Positions 35,057 to 43,833 are shown, counted from the first letter of the stretch. The stretch is 64,000 nt of DNA from Micromonospora saelicesensis (GCF_900091575.1 NZ_FMCR01000010.1:1-64000); one strand, 5' to 3'. Program-made: numbers and translations. Notes: generated by a model from the sequence alone, not told the origin.

Positions 35057-36468
35057 GTCGGCGACTGGTGGTCCTCGACGTGGTGGGGTTGACGCCCCGA
35101 CTACTGGCGCACATGCCTCGACTGCGGGGGGTCGCCGACGGCGGCTTCCGGGCCGAGCTGGGCACCGTGCTGCCCGCCGTGACCTGCTCGGTGCAGTCCA
35201 CCTTCCTCACCGGCGAGCAGCCCAGCGGGCACGGGATCGTCGGCAACGGGTGGTATTTCCGGGAGTTGGGCGAGGTGCTGCTGTGGCGGCAGCACAACGC
35301 GCTGGTCGGCGGGGACAAGCTCTGGCAAGCCGCCCGTCGGGCCGAACCCGGCTACACGGTGGCCAACGTCTGCTGGTGGTACGCCATGGGCGCCGACGTC
35401 AACTGGACGGTGACACCCCGCCCGGTCTACTACGCCGACGGGCGCAAGGAGCCGGACTGCTACACCGACCCGCCGGAGCTGCACGACGCGCTCACCGGGC
35501 GGCTGGGCACCTTCCCGCTCTTCACCTACTGGGGGCCGACCGCCGGGTTGCCGTCGTCGCGGTGGATCTGCCAGGCGGCGGAACAGATCCTCGCCGACGT
35601 GTCACCAGACCTGACCCTGGTCTACGTTCCGCACCTGGACTACGACCTGCAACGCTTCGGTCCCTCGTCGGCCCAGGCCGCCGCGGCGGCAGCCGAGCTG
35701 GACGCGGTGCTCGGCCCGCTCCTGGACGCCGCCCGGGCCCGCGACGCCACAGTGGTGGTGCTGTCGGAGTACGGCATCACCGACGTGTCCCGGCCGGTGG
35801 ACGTCAACCGGCTGCTGCGCGCCGAGGGCCTGTTGCGGGTGCACACCCAGGCGGGCATGGAGTACCTCGACCCGTGGACGTCGAAGGCATTCGCTGTCGC
35901 CGACCACCAGATCGCGCACGTCTACGTCAAGGATCCGGCCGACGTGGCGGCGGTGGCGAAGCTCTGCGCCGGCCTGCCCGGGGTGGCCGAGGTGCTCGAC
36001 GCCGAGGGCAAGGCCGCACACGGTCTGGACCATCCGCGCGCCGGTGAGCTGGTGCTGGTGGCCGAGCCGGACGCCTGGTTCACCTACTACTACTGGCTGG
36101 ACGACGCCCAGGCACCGGACTTCGCCCGGCTGGTGGAAATTCACCGGAAGCCGGGCTACGACCCGGCGGAGCTGTTCTTCGACCCGGCCAACCCCGGTGC
36201 CGCGAAGGCCCGGGCCGGGGTCGCCCTGGCCCGCAAGAAGCTCGGCATGCGGTACCTGATGAGCGCGGTCGGCCTCGATGCCGGCGCGCGGGCGGTGCGG
36301 GGCTCGCACGGGCGGCTGCCCGACGACCCGGCGGACGGCCCGGTGCTGCTCTGCTCCGACCCGACAGCGGCCCGGGACAAGATCGCGGCGACCGAGGTCA
36401 AGGCGCTGCTGCTGGAGCTGGCCGGGCTGAGCCCCGGCGGTGCGGGCGGGTCGGGGGAGGGCTCATGA
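35053..36468 (+). CDS. eboF: Alkaline-phosphatase-fold nucleotide pyrophosphatase/phosphodiesterase (EboF type)
   Basis: A 471-aa protein of the type I phosphodiesterase/nucleotide pyrophosphatase family. It starts LVVLDVVGLTP with the first metal-binding Asp, and the nucleophile region LPAVTCSVQSTFLTG has a Thr at the usual position; GNGWYFRELGEV, VYVPHLDYDLQRFGP and DHQIAHVYVKD supply further metal ligands. No signal peptide is evident. Likely to hydrolyse a phosphodiester or pyrophosphate of the pathway intermediate. Overlaps both neighbours by 4 bp. Confidence 0.9.
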   Translation: MSRRLVVLDVVGLTPRLLAHMPRLRGVADGGFRAELGTVLPAVTCSVQSTFLTGEQPSGHGIVGNGWYFRELGEVLLWRQHNALVGGDKLWQAARRAEPGYTVANVCWWYAMGADVNWTVTPRPVYYADGRKEPDCYTDPPELHDALTGRLGTFPLFTYWGPTAGLPSSRWICQAAEQILADVSPDLTLVYVPHLDYDLQRFGPSSAQAAAAAAELDAVLGPLLDAARARDATVVVLSEYGITDVSRPVDVNRLLRAEGLLRVHTQAGMEYLDPWTSKAFAVADHQIAHVYVKDPADVAAVAKLCAGLPGVAEVLDAEGKAAHGLDHPRAGELVLVAEPDAWFTYYYWLDDAQAPDFARLVEIHRKPGYDPAELFFDPANPGAAKARAGVALARKKLGMRYLMSAVGLDAGARAVRGSHGRLPDDPADGPVLLCSDPTAARDKIAATEVKALLLELAGLSPGGAGGSGEGS

Positions 36469-37532
36469 CGGTCACCGTCGCGCCCACCGACGCCAGCGGG
36501 CTGCGGGCGCGCTTCGACACGGAGCTGGCCGGGTTTCTCAGCCGGCAGGGCCCGGACTGGCCGGACGGGGCGCCGCGGGGCGTGTTCACCGCGCTGCAAC
36601 GGTTCGTGCTGGCCGGCGGCAAGCGGTTACGGCCGCTCTTCTGCTACTGGGGCTGGCGCGGCGCGGGGGCGGCCGACGGCACCCCGATCGTGGTGGCCGC
36701 GGCGGCCCTGGAGCTGTTCCACGCGTTCGCGCTGATCCACGACGACATCCTGGACGGCAGCGACCGCCGCCGGGGTGAGCCGTCGGTGCACCGGCTCTTC
36801 GCCGACCTGCACGCCCGCTCGTCGTGGCGCGGTGACCCCGAGGCGTACGGCCGCAACACCGCACTGCTCTGCGGGGACCTCTGCGCGGCCTGGTCGGATC
36901 AGATGTTCCACGAGTGCGGGCTGAGCACCGAGCAGGTGCACCGGGGGTACGGCGTGTTCGCGCTGATGCGTACCGAGGTGATCGCGGGGGAGTACCTGGA
37001 CCTGGTCTCGGGCGTGGGTGACGGCTCGGTGGCCAGCGCGCTCACCGTGATCCGGATGAAGGCCGCCCGGTACACGGTCACCCGGCCGTTGCAGATCGGT
37101 GCGGCCCTGGCCGGCGCTGGCCCGGAGCTGATCGCCGCGTTGGGCGAGTTCGGTGACCCGCTGGGTGACGCGTTCCAGCTCCGCGATGATGTCCTGGGCG
37201 TGTTCGGTGACCCGGCGGTCACCGGGAAGTCGGTCCTGGACGACCTGCGTGAGGGCAAGCCCACCGTCATGATGGCGCTGGCCCGCAGCGCCGCCGACCG
37301 GACGCAGACCATCCGGTTGCGGGAGCTGTTCGGCAACCCGGCGTTGGACGCCGAGGGCGCGGCGGAGCTGCGCGACATCATCGAGGCGACCGGCGCGCGG
37401 GAGCGGATCGAGCAGATGATCCGGGTCCGGACCGAGGCTGCGCTCTCCGCCCTGCAGAACGCCATGGTGGCCGATGAGGCCCGCGTGGCCCTGGTTGCGC
37501 TGGCCGGGCAGGCGATCGACCGACGCGCCTGA
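36465..37532 (+). CDS. Polyprenyl diphosphate synthase
   Basis: A 355-aa trans-isoprenyl diphosphate synthase. The first Asp-rich motif is DDILDGSDRRRG and the second LRDDVLGVFGDP; KRLRPL and KAARYTVTRPLQIGAAL are also typical. It should build the polyprenyl donor (C20 or longer) used by the UbiA-type enzyme of the same operon. ATGA overlap with the preceding gene. It is the last gene of the operon; the gap to the next gene holds an operator-like site but no obvious terminator. Confidence 0.93.
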   Translation: MTVTVAPTDASGLRARFDTELAGFLSRQGPDWPDGAPRGVFTALQRFVLAGGKRLRPLFCYWGWRGAGAADGTPIVVAAAALELFHAFALIHDDILDGSDRRRGEPSVHRLFADLHARSSWRGDPEAYGRNTALLCGDLCAAWSDQMFHECGLSTEQVHRGYGVFALMRTEVIAGEYLDLVSGVGDGSVASALTVIRMKAARYTVTRPLQIGAALAGAGPELIAALGEFGDPLGDAFQLRDDVLGVFGDPAVTGKSVLDDLREGKPTVMMALARSAADRTQTIRLRELFGNPALDAEGAAELRDIIEATGARERIEQMIRVRTEAALSALQNAMVADEARVALVALAGQAIDRRA

Positions 37533-37539
37533 CCGGCGA

Positions 37540-37561
37540 CTTTCGATCAAATCGACAAAAG
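37540..37561. promoter_or_regulatory. Second ROK-type operator-like site
   Basis: CTTTCGA-N8-ACAAAAG has the same 7-8-7 architecture as the site at 22232-22253, with a degenerate left arm (5 of 7). The identical GACAAAAGTTG core, a TGGACA about 25 bp downstream and a CGTCGAGGTGAAC stretch about 95 bp downstream also match the ROK gene upstream region. It starts 8 bp after the polyprenyl synthase stop and about 190 bp before the secreted dehydrogenase start. Confidence 0.6.
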
Positions 37562-37750
37562 TTGATGCTGAACCGCCGGAAGGTATGGACACATCGACAC
37601 GTGCGACTTAGTGTCGTGACCAACACGACAATGTTTCGTCGAGGTGAACCGGCGGCGCGGTAACCCATCGACCCCCCACCACCGCTACGGCATCCGGCGC
37701 GACGGCGCGCGCCCGGCCTGGCAGTCACACGTCAGGAAGGGACAGCACAG

Positions 37751-40606
37751 ATGTCCATGAAGGACGCTCCCAGACAACGGTCCCGACGATGGTTCTCCGC
37801 CGGATCCGCGCTGCTGCTGGCGGTCGCCGCCGGCACGGTCACCTTCGCCGCCGGCTCGGCCCCCGCCCAGGCACACACGATCGTCGCCAGCGACTTCCAG
37901 CAGGTCGAGCTGGCCCGTGGCGTGACCGACATGGGTGAGCCGATGTCGCTGGCGGTGCTGCCGGACCGCTCGGTCCTGCACACCGCCCGCAACGGCACCC
38001 TGCGCCGCACCGACGCCAACGGCACCACCTCCGTGATCGGCACCCTGTCGGTCTACCAGCACGACGAGGAGGGGTTGCAGGGCGTCGGCGTCGACCCGGG
38101 CTTCGCCTCGAACCGTTACATCTACCTCTACTACGCCCCGCCGCTCTCCACCCCCGGCGGTGACGCGCCGGCCACCGGCACCGACTTCTCGGCCTGGAAC
38201 GGCGTCAACCGGCTCTCCCGGTTCACCCTCAACTCGGACTACACGCTCAACCAGGCCAGCAAGGTCGACGTGCTCGACGTTCCGGCCAGCCGGGGCGTGT
38301 GCTGCCACGTCGGTGGGGACATCGACTTCGACGCCGCCGGCAACCTCTACCTGTCCACCGGCGACGACACCAACCCCTTCGAGTCGTCCGGCTACTCACC
38401 ACTGGACGAGCGGACCAACCGCAACCCCGCGTACGACGCGCAGCGCAGCGCCGGCAACACCAACGACCTGCGCGGCAAGATCCTGCGGATCAAGGTGAAC
38501 GCCAACGGCACGTACTCCATCCCGTCGGGCAACCTGTTCGCCCCCGGCACGGCCAGGACCCGGCCGGAGATCTACGCGATGGGGTTCCGCAACCCGTTCC
38601 GGATCAGCGTGGACAAGGCCACCGGGGTGGTCTACGTCGGTGACTACGGGCCGGACGCCGGCTCCACCAGCTCCACCCGCGGGCCGTCCGGCCAGGTGGA
38701 GTTCAACCGGGTCGCGGCACCGGGCAACTACGGCTGGCCGTACTGCACCGGCACCAACACCAGCACCGAGACGTACAACGAGTTCGACTTCGCGACCAGC
38801 GCCAGCGGCGCGAAGTACAACTGCACCGGCGGGCCGACCAACAACTCGTTCCGCAACACCGGCCTGACCACACTGCCGCCGGCCCAGCCGGCCTGGATCC
38901 GGTACGCCGGCGACGCCGGCACCCCGACCGAGTTCGGCGGCGGCTCCGAGTCGCCGATGGGCGGCCCGGTCTACCGGTACAACGCCTCGTCGACCTCCAC
39001 CACCAAGTTCCCGCAGTCGTTCGACGGGCAGTTCTTCGCCACCGAGTTCGGCCGGGGCTGGATCAAGCCGATCCACGTCAACGCCGACGGCTCCCGGGGC
39101 ACCATCGACACCTTCCCGTGGGTCGGCAAGCAGGTGATGGACTCGGCGTTCGGCCCGGACGGCGCGTACTACGTGCTCGACTACGGCACCGGCTACTTCA
39201 ACGGGGACGCCAACTCGGCGCTCTACCGCTTCGACTACGTCGGCGGCGGCAACCGGGCGCCCACCGCGAAGGCCAGCGCCAACCGCACCTCTGGCGCGGC
39301 CCCGCTCGCTGTGACGTTCTCCTCGGCCGGCTCGGCCGACCCCGAGGGTGGCGCGTTGACCTACGCGTGGGCGTTCGGTGACGGGACCACCTCGACCGCC
39401 GCCAACCCGACGAAGACCTACACCGCCAACGGCACCTACACCGCCACGCTGACGGTGCGCGACCCGCAGGGCGCCACCGGCAGCAGCAGCGTGCAGATCA
39501 GCGTCGGCAACACCGCGCCCACGGTCACGATCAACAACCCGGGCAACGGTCAGCTGTTCGGCTTCGGGGACACGGTGGCGTACAGCATCACGGTGTCCGA
39601 CCCGGAGGACGGCACCATCGACTGCACGAAGGTCAAGATGACCTACGTGCTCGGGCACGACCAGCACGGGCACCAGATCACCTCGAAGACCGGTTGCTCG
39701 GGCTCGATCACCATCCCGGTCGACGGTGAGCACGACGACGCGGCGAACATCTTCGCGATCTTCGACGCCGAGTACACCGACGCCGGTGGGCTGACCACGC
39801 ACACCCAGCACACGCTGCCGCCGCGGCACCGCCAGGCCGAGTTCTTCGGCACCTCGTCGGGGATCAACGTGTTCAGCAAGACCCCGGCCGAGGGTGGCAA
39901 GACCGTCGGCGACATCAACAACGGCGACTGGATCGCGTTCCAGCCGTACCGGCTGGGCAACGTGACCTCGTTCAACGCCCGGGTCTCCTCGGCGGGCGCC
40001 GGTGGCACCCTCCAGGTCCGGGCCGGCTCGGCCACCGGCACCGTGCTCGGCTCGGCCACGGTCCCGGTGACCGGCGGCTGGGAAACCTTCACCACCGTCA
40101 CCGGGACGATCAGCAACCCGCCGACCGGCACGACCACGCTCTACCTGACCTTCGCCGGGTCGGGCACCGGGGCGCTCTACGACCTGGACGCCTTCACCTT
40201 CGTCACCGGGACGCCCCCGGCCGGTGGGGCCGGGGCGATCAAGGGCCTCGGCGGCAAGTGCCTGGACGTGCGCAACGCCGCCACGGCCGACGGCACGCAG
40301 ATCCAGATCTACACCTGCAACGGCAGTGCCGCGCAGACCTGGGCGGTCACCCCCAACTCCACGATCAAGTCGTTGGGTAAGTGCCTGGACGTGTCGGGCG
40401 GTGCCACCGCCGACGGCACCAAGATCCAGCTCTGGACCTGCAACGGGACCGCCGCGCAGAACTGGGCCGCCCAGGCCGACGGCACGCTGCGCAACACGTC
40501 GTCGGGCAAGTGCCTCGATGTCTCCGGCAACAGCTCCGCTGACAGCACGGTGGTCCACCTCTGGACCTGCACCGCCGCCGCCAACCAAAAGTGGACCCTG
40601 CCCTGA
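37751..40606 (+). CDS. Secreted PQQ-type sugar dehydrogenase with PKD, CBM6 and ricin-type lectin domains
   Basis: A 951-aa exported protein. A signal peptide (about residues 1-42, cleaved near AQAHT) precedes a soluble glucose/sorbosone-dehydrogenase beta-propeller (EPMSLAVLPDRSVLHTARNG, VCCHVGGDIDFDAAGNLYLSTGD, YAMGFRNPFRISVD, GNYGWPYC). A PKD domain follows (SADPEGGALTYAWAFGDG), then an Ig-like segment, a CBM6-like domain (about 690-815) and a ricin-B-type lectin (about 830-951) with repeated KCLDV and QIYTCN motifs. It probably oxidises a sugar or polysaccharide end outside the cell. Its upstream region resembles that of the ROK gene. PQQ is not made by genes in this window. Confidence 0.9.
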   Translation: MSMKDAPRQRSRRWFSAGSALLLAVAAGTVTFAAGSAPAQAHTIVASDFQQVELARGVTDMGEPMSLAVLPDRSVLHTARNGTLRRTDANGTTSVIGTLSVYQHDEEGLQGVGVDPGFASNRYIYLYYAPPLSTPGGDAPATGTDFSAWNGVNRLSRFTLNSDYTLNQASKVDVLDVPASRGVCCHVGGDIDFDAAGNLYLSTGDDTNPFESSGYSPLDERTNRNPAYDAQRSAGNTNDLRGKILRIKVNANGTYSIPSGNLFAPGTARTRPEIYAMGFRNPFRISVDKATGVVYVGDYGPDAGSTSSTRGPSGQVEFNRVAAPGNYGWPYCTGTNTSTETYNEFDFATSASGAKYNCTGGPTNNSFRNTGLTTLPPAQPAWIRYAGDAGTPTEFGGGSESPMGGPVYRYNASSTSTTKFPQSFDGQFFATEFGRGWIKPIHVNADGSRGTIDTFPWVGKQVMDSAFGPDGAYYVLDYGTGYFNGDANSALYRFDYVGGGNRAPTAKASANRTSGAAPLAVTFSSAGSADPEGGALTYAWAFGDGTTSTAANPTKTYTANGTYTATLTVRDPQGATGSSSVQISVGNTAPTVTINNPGNGQLFGFGDTVAYSITVSDPEDGTIDCTKVKMTYVLGHDQHGHQITSKTGCSGSITIPVDGEHDDAANIFAIFDAEYTDAGGLTTHTQHTLPPRHRQAEFFGTSSGINVFSKTPAEGGKTVGDINNGDWIAFQPYRLGNVTSFNARVSSAGAGGTLQVRAGSATGTVLGSATVPVTGGWETFTTVTGTISNPPTGTTTLYLTFAGSGTGALYDLDAFTFVTGTPPAGGAGAIKGLGGKCLDVRNAATADGTQIQIYTCNGSAAQTWAVTPNSTIKSLGKCLDVSGGATADGTKIQLWTCNGTAAQNWAAQADGTLRNTSSGKCLDVSGNSSADSTVVHLWTCTAAANQKWTLP
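40238..40606 (+). repeat. Lectin-module repeat, copy 1 (copy 2 at 42422-42790)
   Basis: The last 369 bp of the dehydrogenase gene and the last 369 bp of the ThuA gene are the same length without indels and are highly similar in DNA, both ending in the same CTGCCCTGA. This points to duplication or gene conversion between the two genes. Confidence 0.85.
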
Positions 40607-40613
40607 GCTGGCG

Positions 40614-40675
40614 GGAGGGGCCCTTCGACAACGCCTAGTGTGATGCGAGGGGCCCCTCCTAACCGCAATTAGGAG
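40614..40675 (+). promoter_or_regulatory. Two mutually exclusive hairpins before the ThuA gene
   Basis: GGAGGGGCCC (40614-40623) pairs perfectly with GGGCCCCTCC (40650-40659). CTCCTAA (40656-40662) pairs perfectly with TTAGGAG (40669-40675), which includes the Shine-Dalgarno AGGAG of the ThuA gene. The two stems share CTCC (40656-40659), so forming one frees the other partner. The first stem is also a plausible terminator of the dehydrogenase gene. Confidence 0.5.
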
Positions 40676-40681
40676 AGCGAT

Positions 40682-42790
40682 ATGCGCAGACGCCTGCGAC
40701 CCGTCCTCGGTGCGGCCATGGCCGCACTCGCCGTCATCGCCTGCACCACCCCGGCCACCCCGGCCAGCGCCGCCGACGCCCCGTACGACGTGCTGGTCTT
40801 CTCCAAGACCGCTGGTTTCCGGCACGACGCGATCCCGGTCGGCATCCAGACCATCCGCGACCTGGGCGCGGCGAACAACTTCACGGTCACCGCGACCGAG
40901 GACGCCGCCGCGTTCACCACGAGCAACCTCAACCAGTACGAGGCGGTCGTCTTCCTCAACACCACCGGCGACGTGCTCAACGCCAGCCAGCAGACCGCCT
41001 TCGAGTCGTACATCGGCTCCGGCCGCGGGTACGTGGGTGTGCACGCCGCAGCCGACACCGAGTACGACTGGCCGTTCTACGGCAACCTCGTGGGCGCGTG
41101 GTTCGCCTCGCACCCCGCGATCCAGCAGGCCAACATGAAGGTGGAGGACCGCGGCCACGCGGCCACCGCTCACCTGCCGCAGACCTGGACCCGCACCGAC
41201 GAGTGGTACAACTACCGCACCAACGCCCGGTCGAGCGCCCACGTGCTGGCCACCCTGGACGAGTCGTCGTACTCCGGCGGCGGCATGGGCGCCGACCACC
41301 CGCTGAGCTGGTGCAAGAGCTACAGCGGCGGCCGGTCCTTCTACACCGGGGCGGGGCACACCCAGGCGTCGTACGCGGAGTCGGGGTTCCGCAACCACCT
41401 GCTCGGCGGCATCCGGTACGCCTCCGGTCGGAGCAAGGCCGACTGCCGGCCCGAGACCGGCTACACCCCGCTGTTCAACGGCTCGACGGCCGGCTGGTCA
41501 CAGGCCGGCCCGGGCAGCTTCACCAACACCGACGCCACCCTGACCTCGGTCGGCGGCATGGGGCTGTACTGGTACAACGCCAAGCAGTTCACCAACTACT
41601 CGCTGAAGCTGGACTGGAAGCTGGCCGGTGACGACAACTCCGGCATCTTCATCGGGTTCCCACCGTCGAGTGACCCGTGGTCGGCGGTCGACAACGGGTA
41701 CGAGATCCAGATCGACGCCACCGACGCGGCCGACCGCACCACCGGCGCGGTCTACACCTACAAGTCCGCCGACATCGCCGCCCGCGACGCGGCGTTGAAC
41801 GCGGCGGGGGAGTGGAACACGTACGAGCTGCTGGTCGAGGGCGAGCGGCTACAGATCTTCCTCAACGGGGTGAAGATCAACGACTTCACCAACACCAACC
41901 CGGTCCGCTCGTTGGCCGGTCACATCGGCATCCAGAACCACGGCACCGGTGACGACGCCTCCTTCCGCAACATCCGGATCAAGGAGCTGGGCACCACGCC
42001 GCCGCCCACCGGCACGATCCAGGCCGAGGCGTTCAGCTCGGCCAACGGTGTCTCCGCGTTCACCAAGGCAGGCGCCAACGGTGGGCAGACGGTCGGCTAC
42101 ATCGACCCGGGCGACTGGGCCGCGTACAACGGGGTCAACCTGGCCGGGGTCACCTCGTTCACGGCCCGGGTCGTCTCCGGCGGCGCGGGTGGCGCCATCC
42201 AGGTGCGCACCGGTTCGGCCACCGGCCCGGTGCTCGGCACTGTCGCGGTGCCCAACACCGGCAGTTGGACGACCTTCGCCAACGTCTCCACGGCACTGTC
42301 CAACGTCCCGTCCAGCACCCAGAACCTCTACCTCACCTTCACCGGTAGTGGCACGGGGCTCTTCGACCTGGACGACTTCACCCTGGTCAAGGGCGGCGGG
42401 GGCGGCACCGGTGTCGGCCCGATCAAGGGTCTCGCCGGCAAGTGCCTGGACGTGCGCAACGCCGGCACCGCCGACGGCACCCAGATCCAGATCTACACCT
42501 GCAACAGCAGCACGGCGCAGACCTGGACCGTGACGCCGAACTCGACGATCAAGGCGCTCGGCAAGTGCCTGGACGTCTCCGGCAGCGGCACCGCCGACGG
42601 CACCAAGATCCAGCTCTGGACCTGCAACGGCAGCGGCGCGCAGAACTGGGCGGCCGCGTCCGACGGCACCCTGCGCAACCCGTCGTCGGGCAAGTGCCTG
42701 GATGTCTCCGGCAACAACTCCGCCGACAGCACCATCGTGCACCTCTGGACCTGCCTCAACGCGGCCAACCAGAAGTGGACCCTGCCCTGA
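40682..42790 (+). CDS. Secreted ThuA-DUF1080 protein with CBM6 and ricin-type lectin domains
   Basis: A 702-aa exported protein with a signal peptide (about residues 1-30, cleaved near PASAADA). A ThuA-like glutaminase-fold domain follows (about 32-255: DVLVFSKTAGFRHDAIPVGI, YVGVHAAADTEYDWPFY, GADHPLSWC, SFYTGAGHTQASY). Then come DUF1080 (about 260-435: TPLFNGSTAGWSQ, DWKLAGDDNSGIFIGFP, YEIQIDATD), a jelly roll now linked to 3-keto-glycoside hydrolysis, a CBM6-like domain and a ricin-B-type lectin. Trehalose-utilisation ThuA acts with Gfo/Idh/MocA enzymes on 3-keto sugars. Lipid attachment at the Cys within IACTTPATP is possible. AGGAG lies 6 nt before the ATG but is sequestered in a hairpin. 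Confidence 0.9.
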   Translation: MRRRLRPVLGAAMAALAVIACTTPATPASAADAPYDVLVFSKTAGFRHDAIPVGIQTIRDLGAANNFTVTATEDAAAFTTSNLNQYEAVVFLNTTGDVLNASQQTAFESYIGSGRGYVGVHAAADTEYDWPFYGNLVGAWFASHPAIQQANMKVEDRGHAATAHLPQTWTRTDEWYNYRTNARSSAHVLATLDESSYSGGGMGADHPLSWCKSYSGGRSFYTGAGHTQASYAESGFRNHLLGGIRYASGRSKADCRPETGYTPLFNGSTAGWSQAGPGSFTNTDATLTSVGGMGLYWYNAKQFTNYSLKLDWKLAGDDNSGIFIGFPPSSDPWSAVDNGYEIQIDATDAADRTTGAVYTYKSADIAARDAALNAAGEWNTYELLVEGERLQIFLNGVKINDFTNTNPVRSLAGHIGIQNHGTGDDASFRNIRIKELGTTPPPTGTIQAEAFSSANGVSAFTKAGANGGQTVGYIDPGDWAAYNGVNLAGVTSFTARVVSGGAGGAIQVRTGSATGPVLGTVAVPNTGSWTTFANVSTALSNVPSSTQNLYLTFTGSGTGLFDLDDFTLVKGGGGGTGVGPIKGLAGKCLDVRNAGTADGTQIQIYTCNSSTAQTWTVTPNSTIKALGKCLDVSGSGTADGTKIQLWTCNGSGAQNWAAASDGTLRNPSSGKCLDVSGNNSADSTIVHLWTCLNAANQKWTLP

Positions 42791-42802
42791 TCGACTAGGG
42801 CT

Positions 42803-42835
42803 GGAGGGGTCGACGCTTACGACGTTGGCCCCTCC
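42803..42835 (+). terminator. Terminator of the ThuA gene
   Basis: GGAGGGG (42803-42809) and CCCCTCC (42829-42835) close a hairpin 12 bp after the stop codon; the inner part (TCGACG, CGACGT) adds further pairing. Confidence 0.6.
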
Positions 42836-42927
42836 CGCTCCGGCGCCGACCATGCCGGGCCGGGTGTGCCCCGACCGGCCGGGTTCGTCGGCTCTGGCGG
42901 AGCGGCGAGGTTCGGGAGGTGTCACCC

Positions 42928-42979
42928 GCGAGCGCTATACCTGTGAGTCATAGTTATGACTCACAGGTATAGCGCTCGC
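42928..42979. repeat. Perfect 25-bp-arm palindrome
   Basis: Arms at 42928-42952 and 42955-42979 are perfectly complementary and separated by only 2 nt, giving 50 paired bases around GT. The sequence is AT-richer than its surroundings (CTATACCTGTGAGTCATA). It lies between the ThuA terminator and a truncated kinase gene. Such a palindrome can extrude as a cruciform or mark a recombination site; a dispersed genomic repeat is also possible. Confidence 0.8.
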
Positions 42980-43118
42980 ACCGGTGTGTGCCCCCGACGC
43001 AGATCTCGCCCGTGGCACGCGGCCCGTCGACGCGGTGCCGTCGAGAGCGCCGACCGGGTGGGCGCGTTGCGGGGACGCCGGGGGTTGGCGCACAGGTGGC
43101 TGCCGTACCTTGACCTGC

Positions 43119-43622
43119 ATGGGGTTGTTCGCGCAGTGGCGTGGGACGGTGCTGGCGCGAGGCCATCAGCTGCTCGGTGCGCTGGGCCGGGCCGATGAGC
43201 CCGACGACCCGTCCGAGCCGGCGCCCAGCCTGAACCGTCTCGACGCGCTGGTGGAGGGCTTCACCGCCGGTCAACCGGTGCGCTGGACCATGGCCGGGCA
43301 ACCCCGGCCGCTGCCCGGCCCGGTCGACGTGGTGGCGTACCGGATCATCGAGGAAGCGCTGACCAACGCGTGCCGGCACGCGCCGGGCGCGCCGGTCGGG
43401 GTCCGCCTGCGCTACGACGCCGCGGGCATCACCATCGAGGTCCGCGACGAGGGCGCCGGTCCCGCTGCCTCCGGCGGCGGCACCCAGGGCGCCGGTCGGG
43501 GTCTGCTCGGGGTACGCAGGCGCGCCGAGCGGCTCGGCGGCACGTTCTCCGCCGGCCCGCGCGCCGGTGGCGGCTTCACCGTACGGGCTGTGCTGCCCGC
43601 GCCCGAGGAAATGATCGGATGA
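43119..43622 (+). pseudogene. N-terminally truncated sensor histidine kinase (ATPase-domain remnant)
   Basis: A 167-aa frame containing only the end of a NarL-type sensor kinase: a post-H-box segment (LLGALGRADEPDDP, LNRLDALVEGF) then the ATP-binding domain, with N-box VAYRIIEEALTNACRHAPG, VRDEGAGP, GLLGVRRRAERLGG and a final GGGFTVRAVLP. The membrane region and dimerisation helix with the phospho-accepting His are missing, and no response regulator follows. It may be a decayed gene left beside the palindrome, or a short stand-alone ATPase. ATG 43119 has no clear ribosome site. Confidence 0.65.
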
Positions 43623-43833
43623 TCGGCCGACCGCGGGGCTTCCCCGATGGGGTACTGCGGAAATAAGGTGGGGTCGGCGACCGTGCTGGTGGCCGGTGAC
43701 CCGGTGGGAGGCGCAACCCGCCGGGCTCAGGTGTGCTCCGCACCCACCGGTGACCGCTCGGGTGCCGCGCACGTCCGGTCACCCTCGCCCCGGTCCGCAC
43801 AAGGAATCCCCATCACAACAGGGGAGAAGGACA

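Noticed and set aside
37751..40606. Classical membrane-bound PQQ glucose dehydrogenase
   Set aside because: No N-terminal membrane helices; the propeller matches the soluble GSDH/sorbosone type and is followed by binding modules.
38396..41398. 1000-codon minus-strand open frame across the dehydrogenase and ThuA genes
   Set aside because: It spans two well-supported plus-strand genes and their intergenic region; composition artefact.
43119..43622. Complete two-component sensor kinase
   Set aside because: The phospho-accepting His region and membrane part are absent and no response regulator is adjacent.
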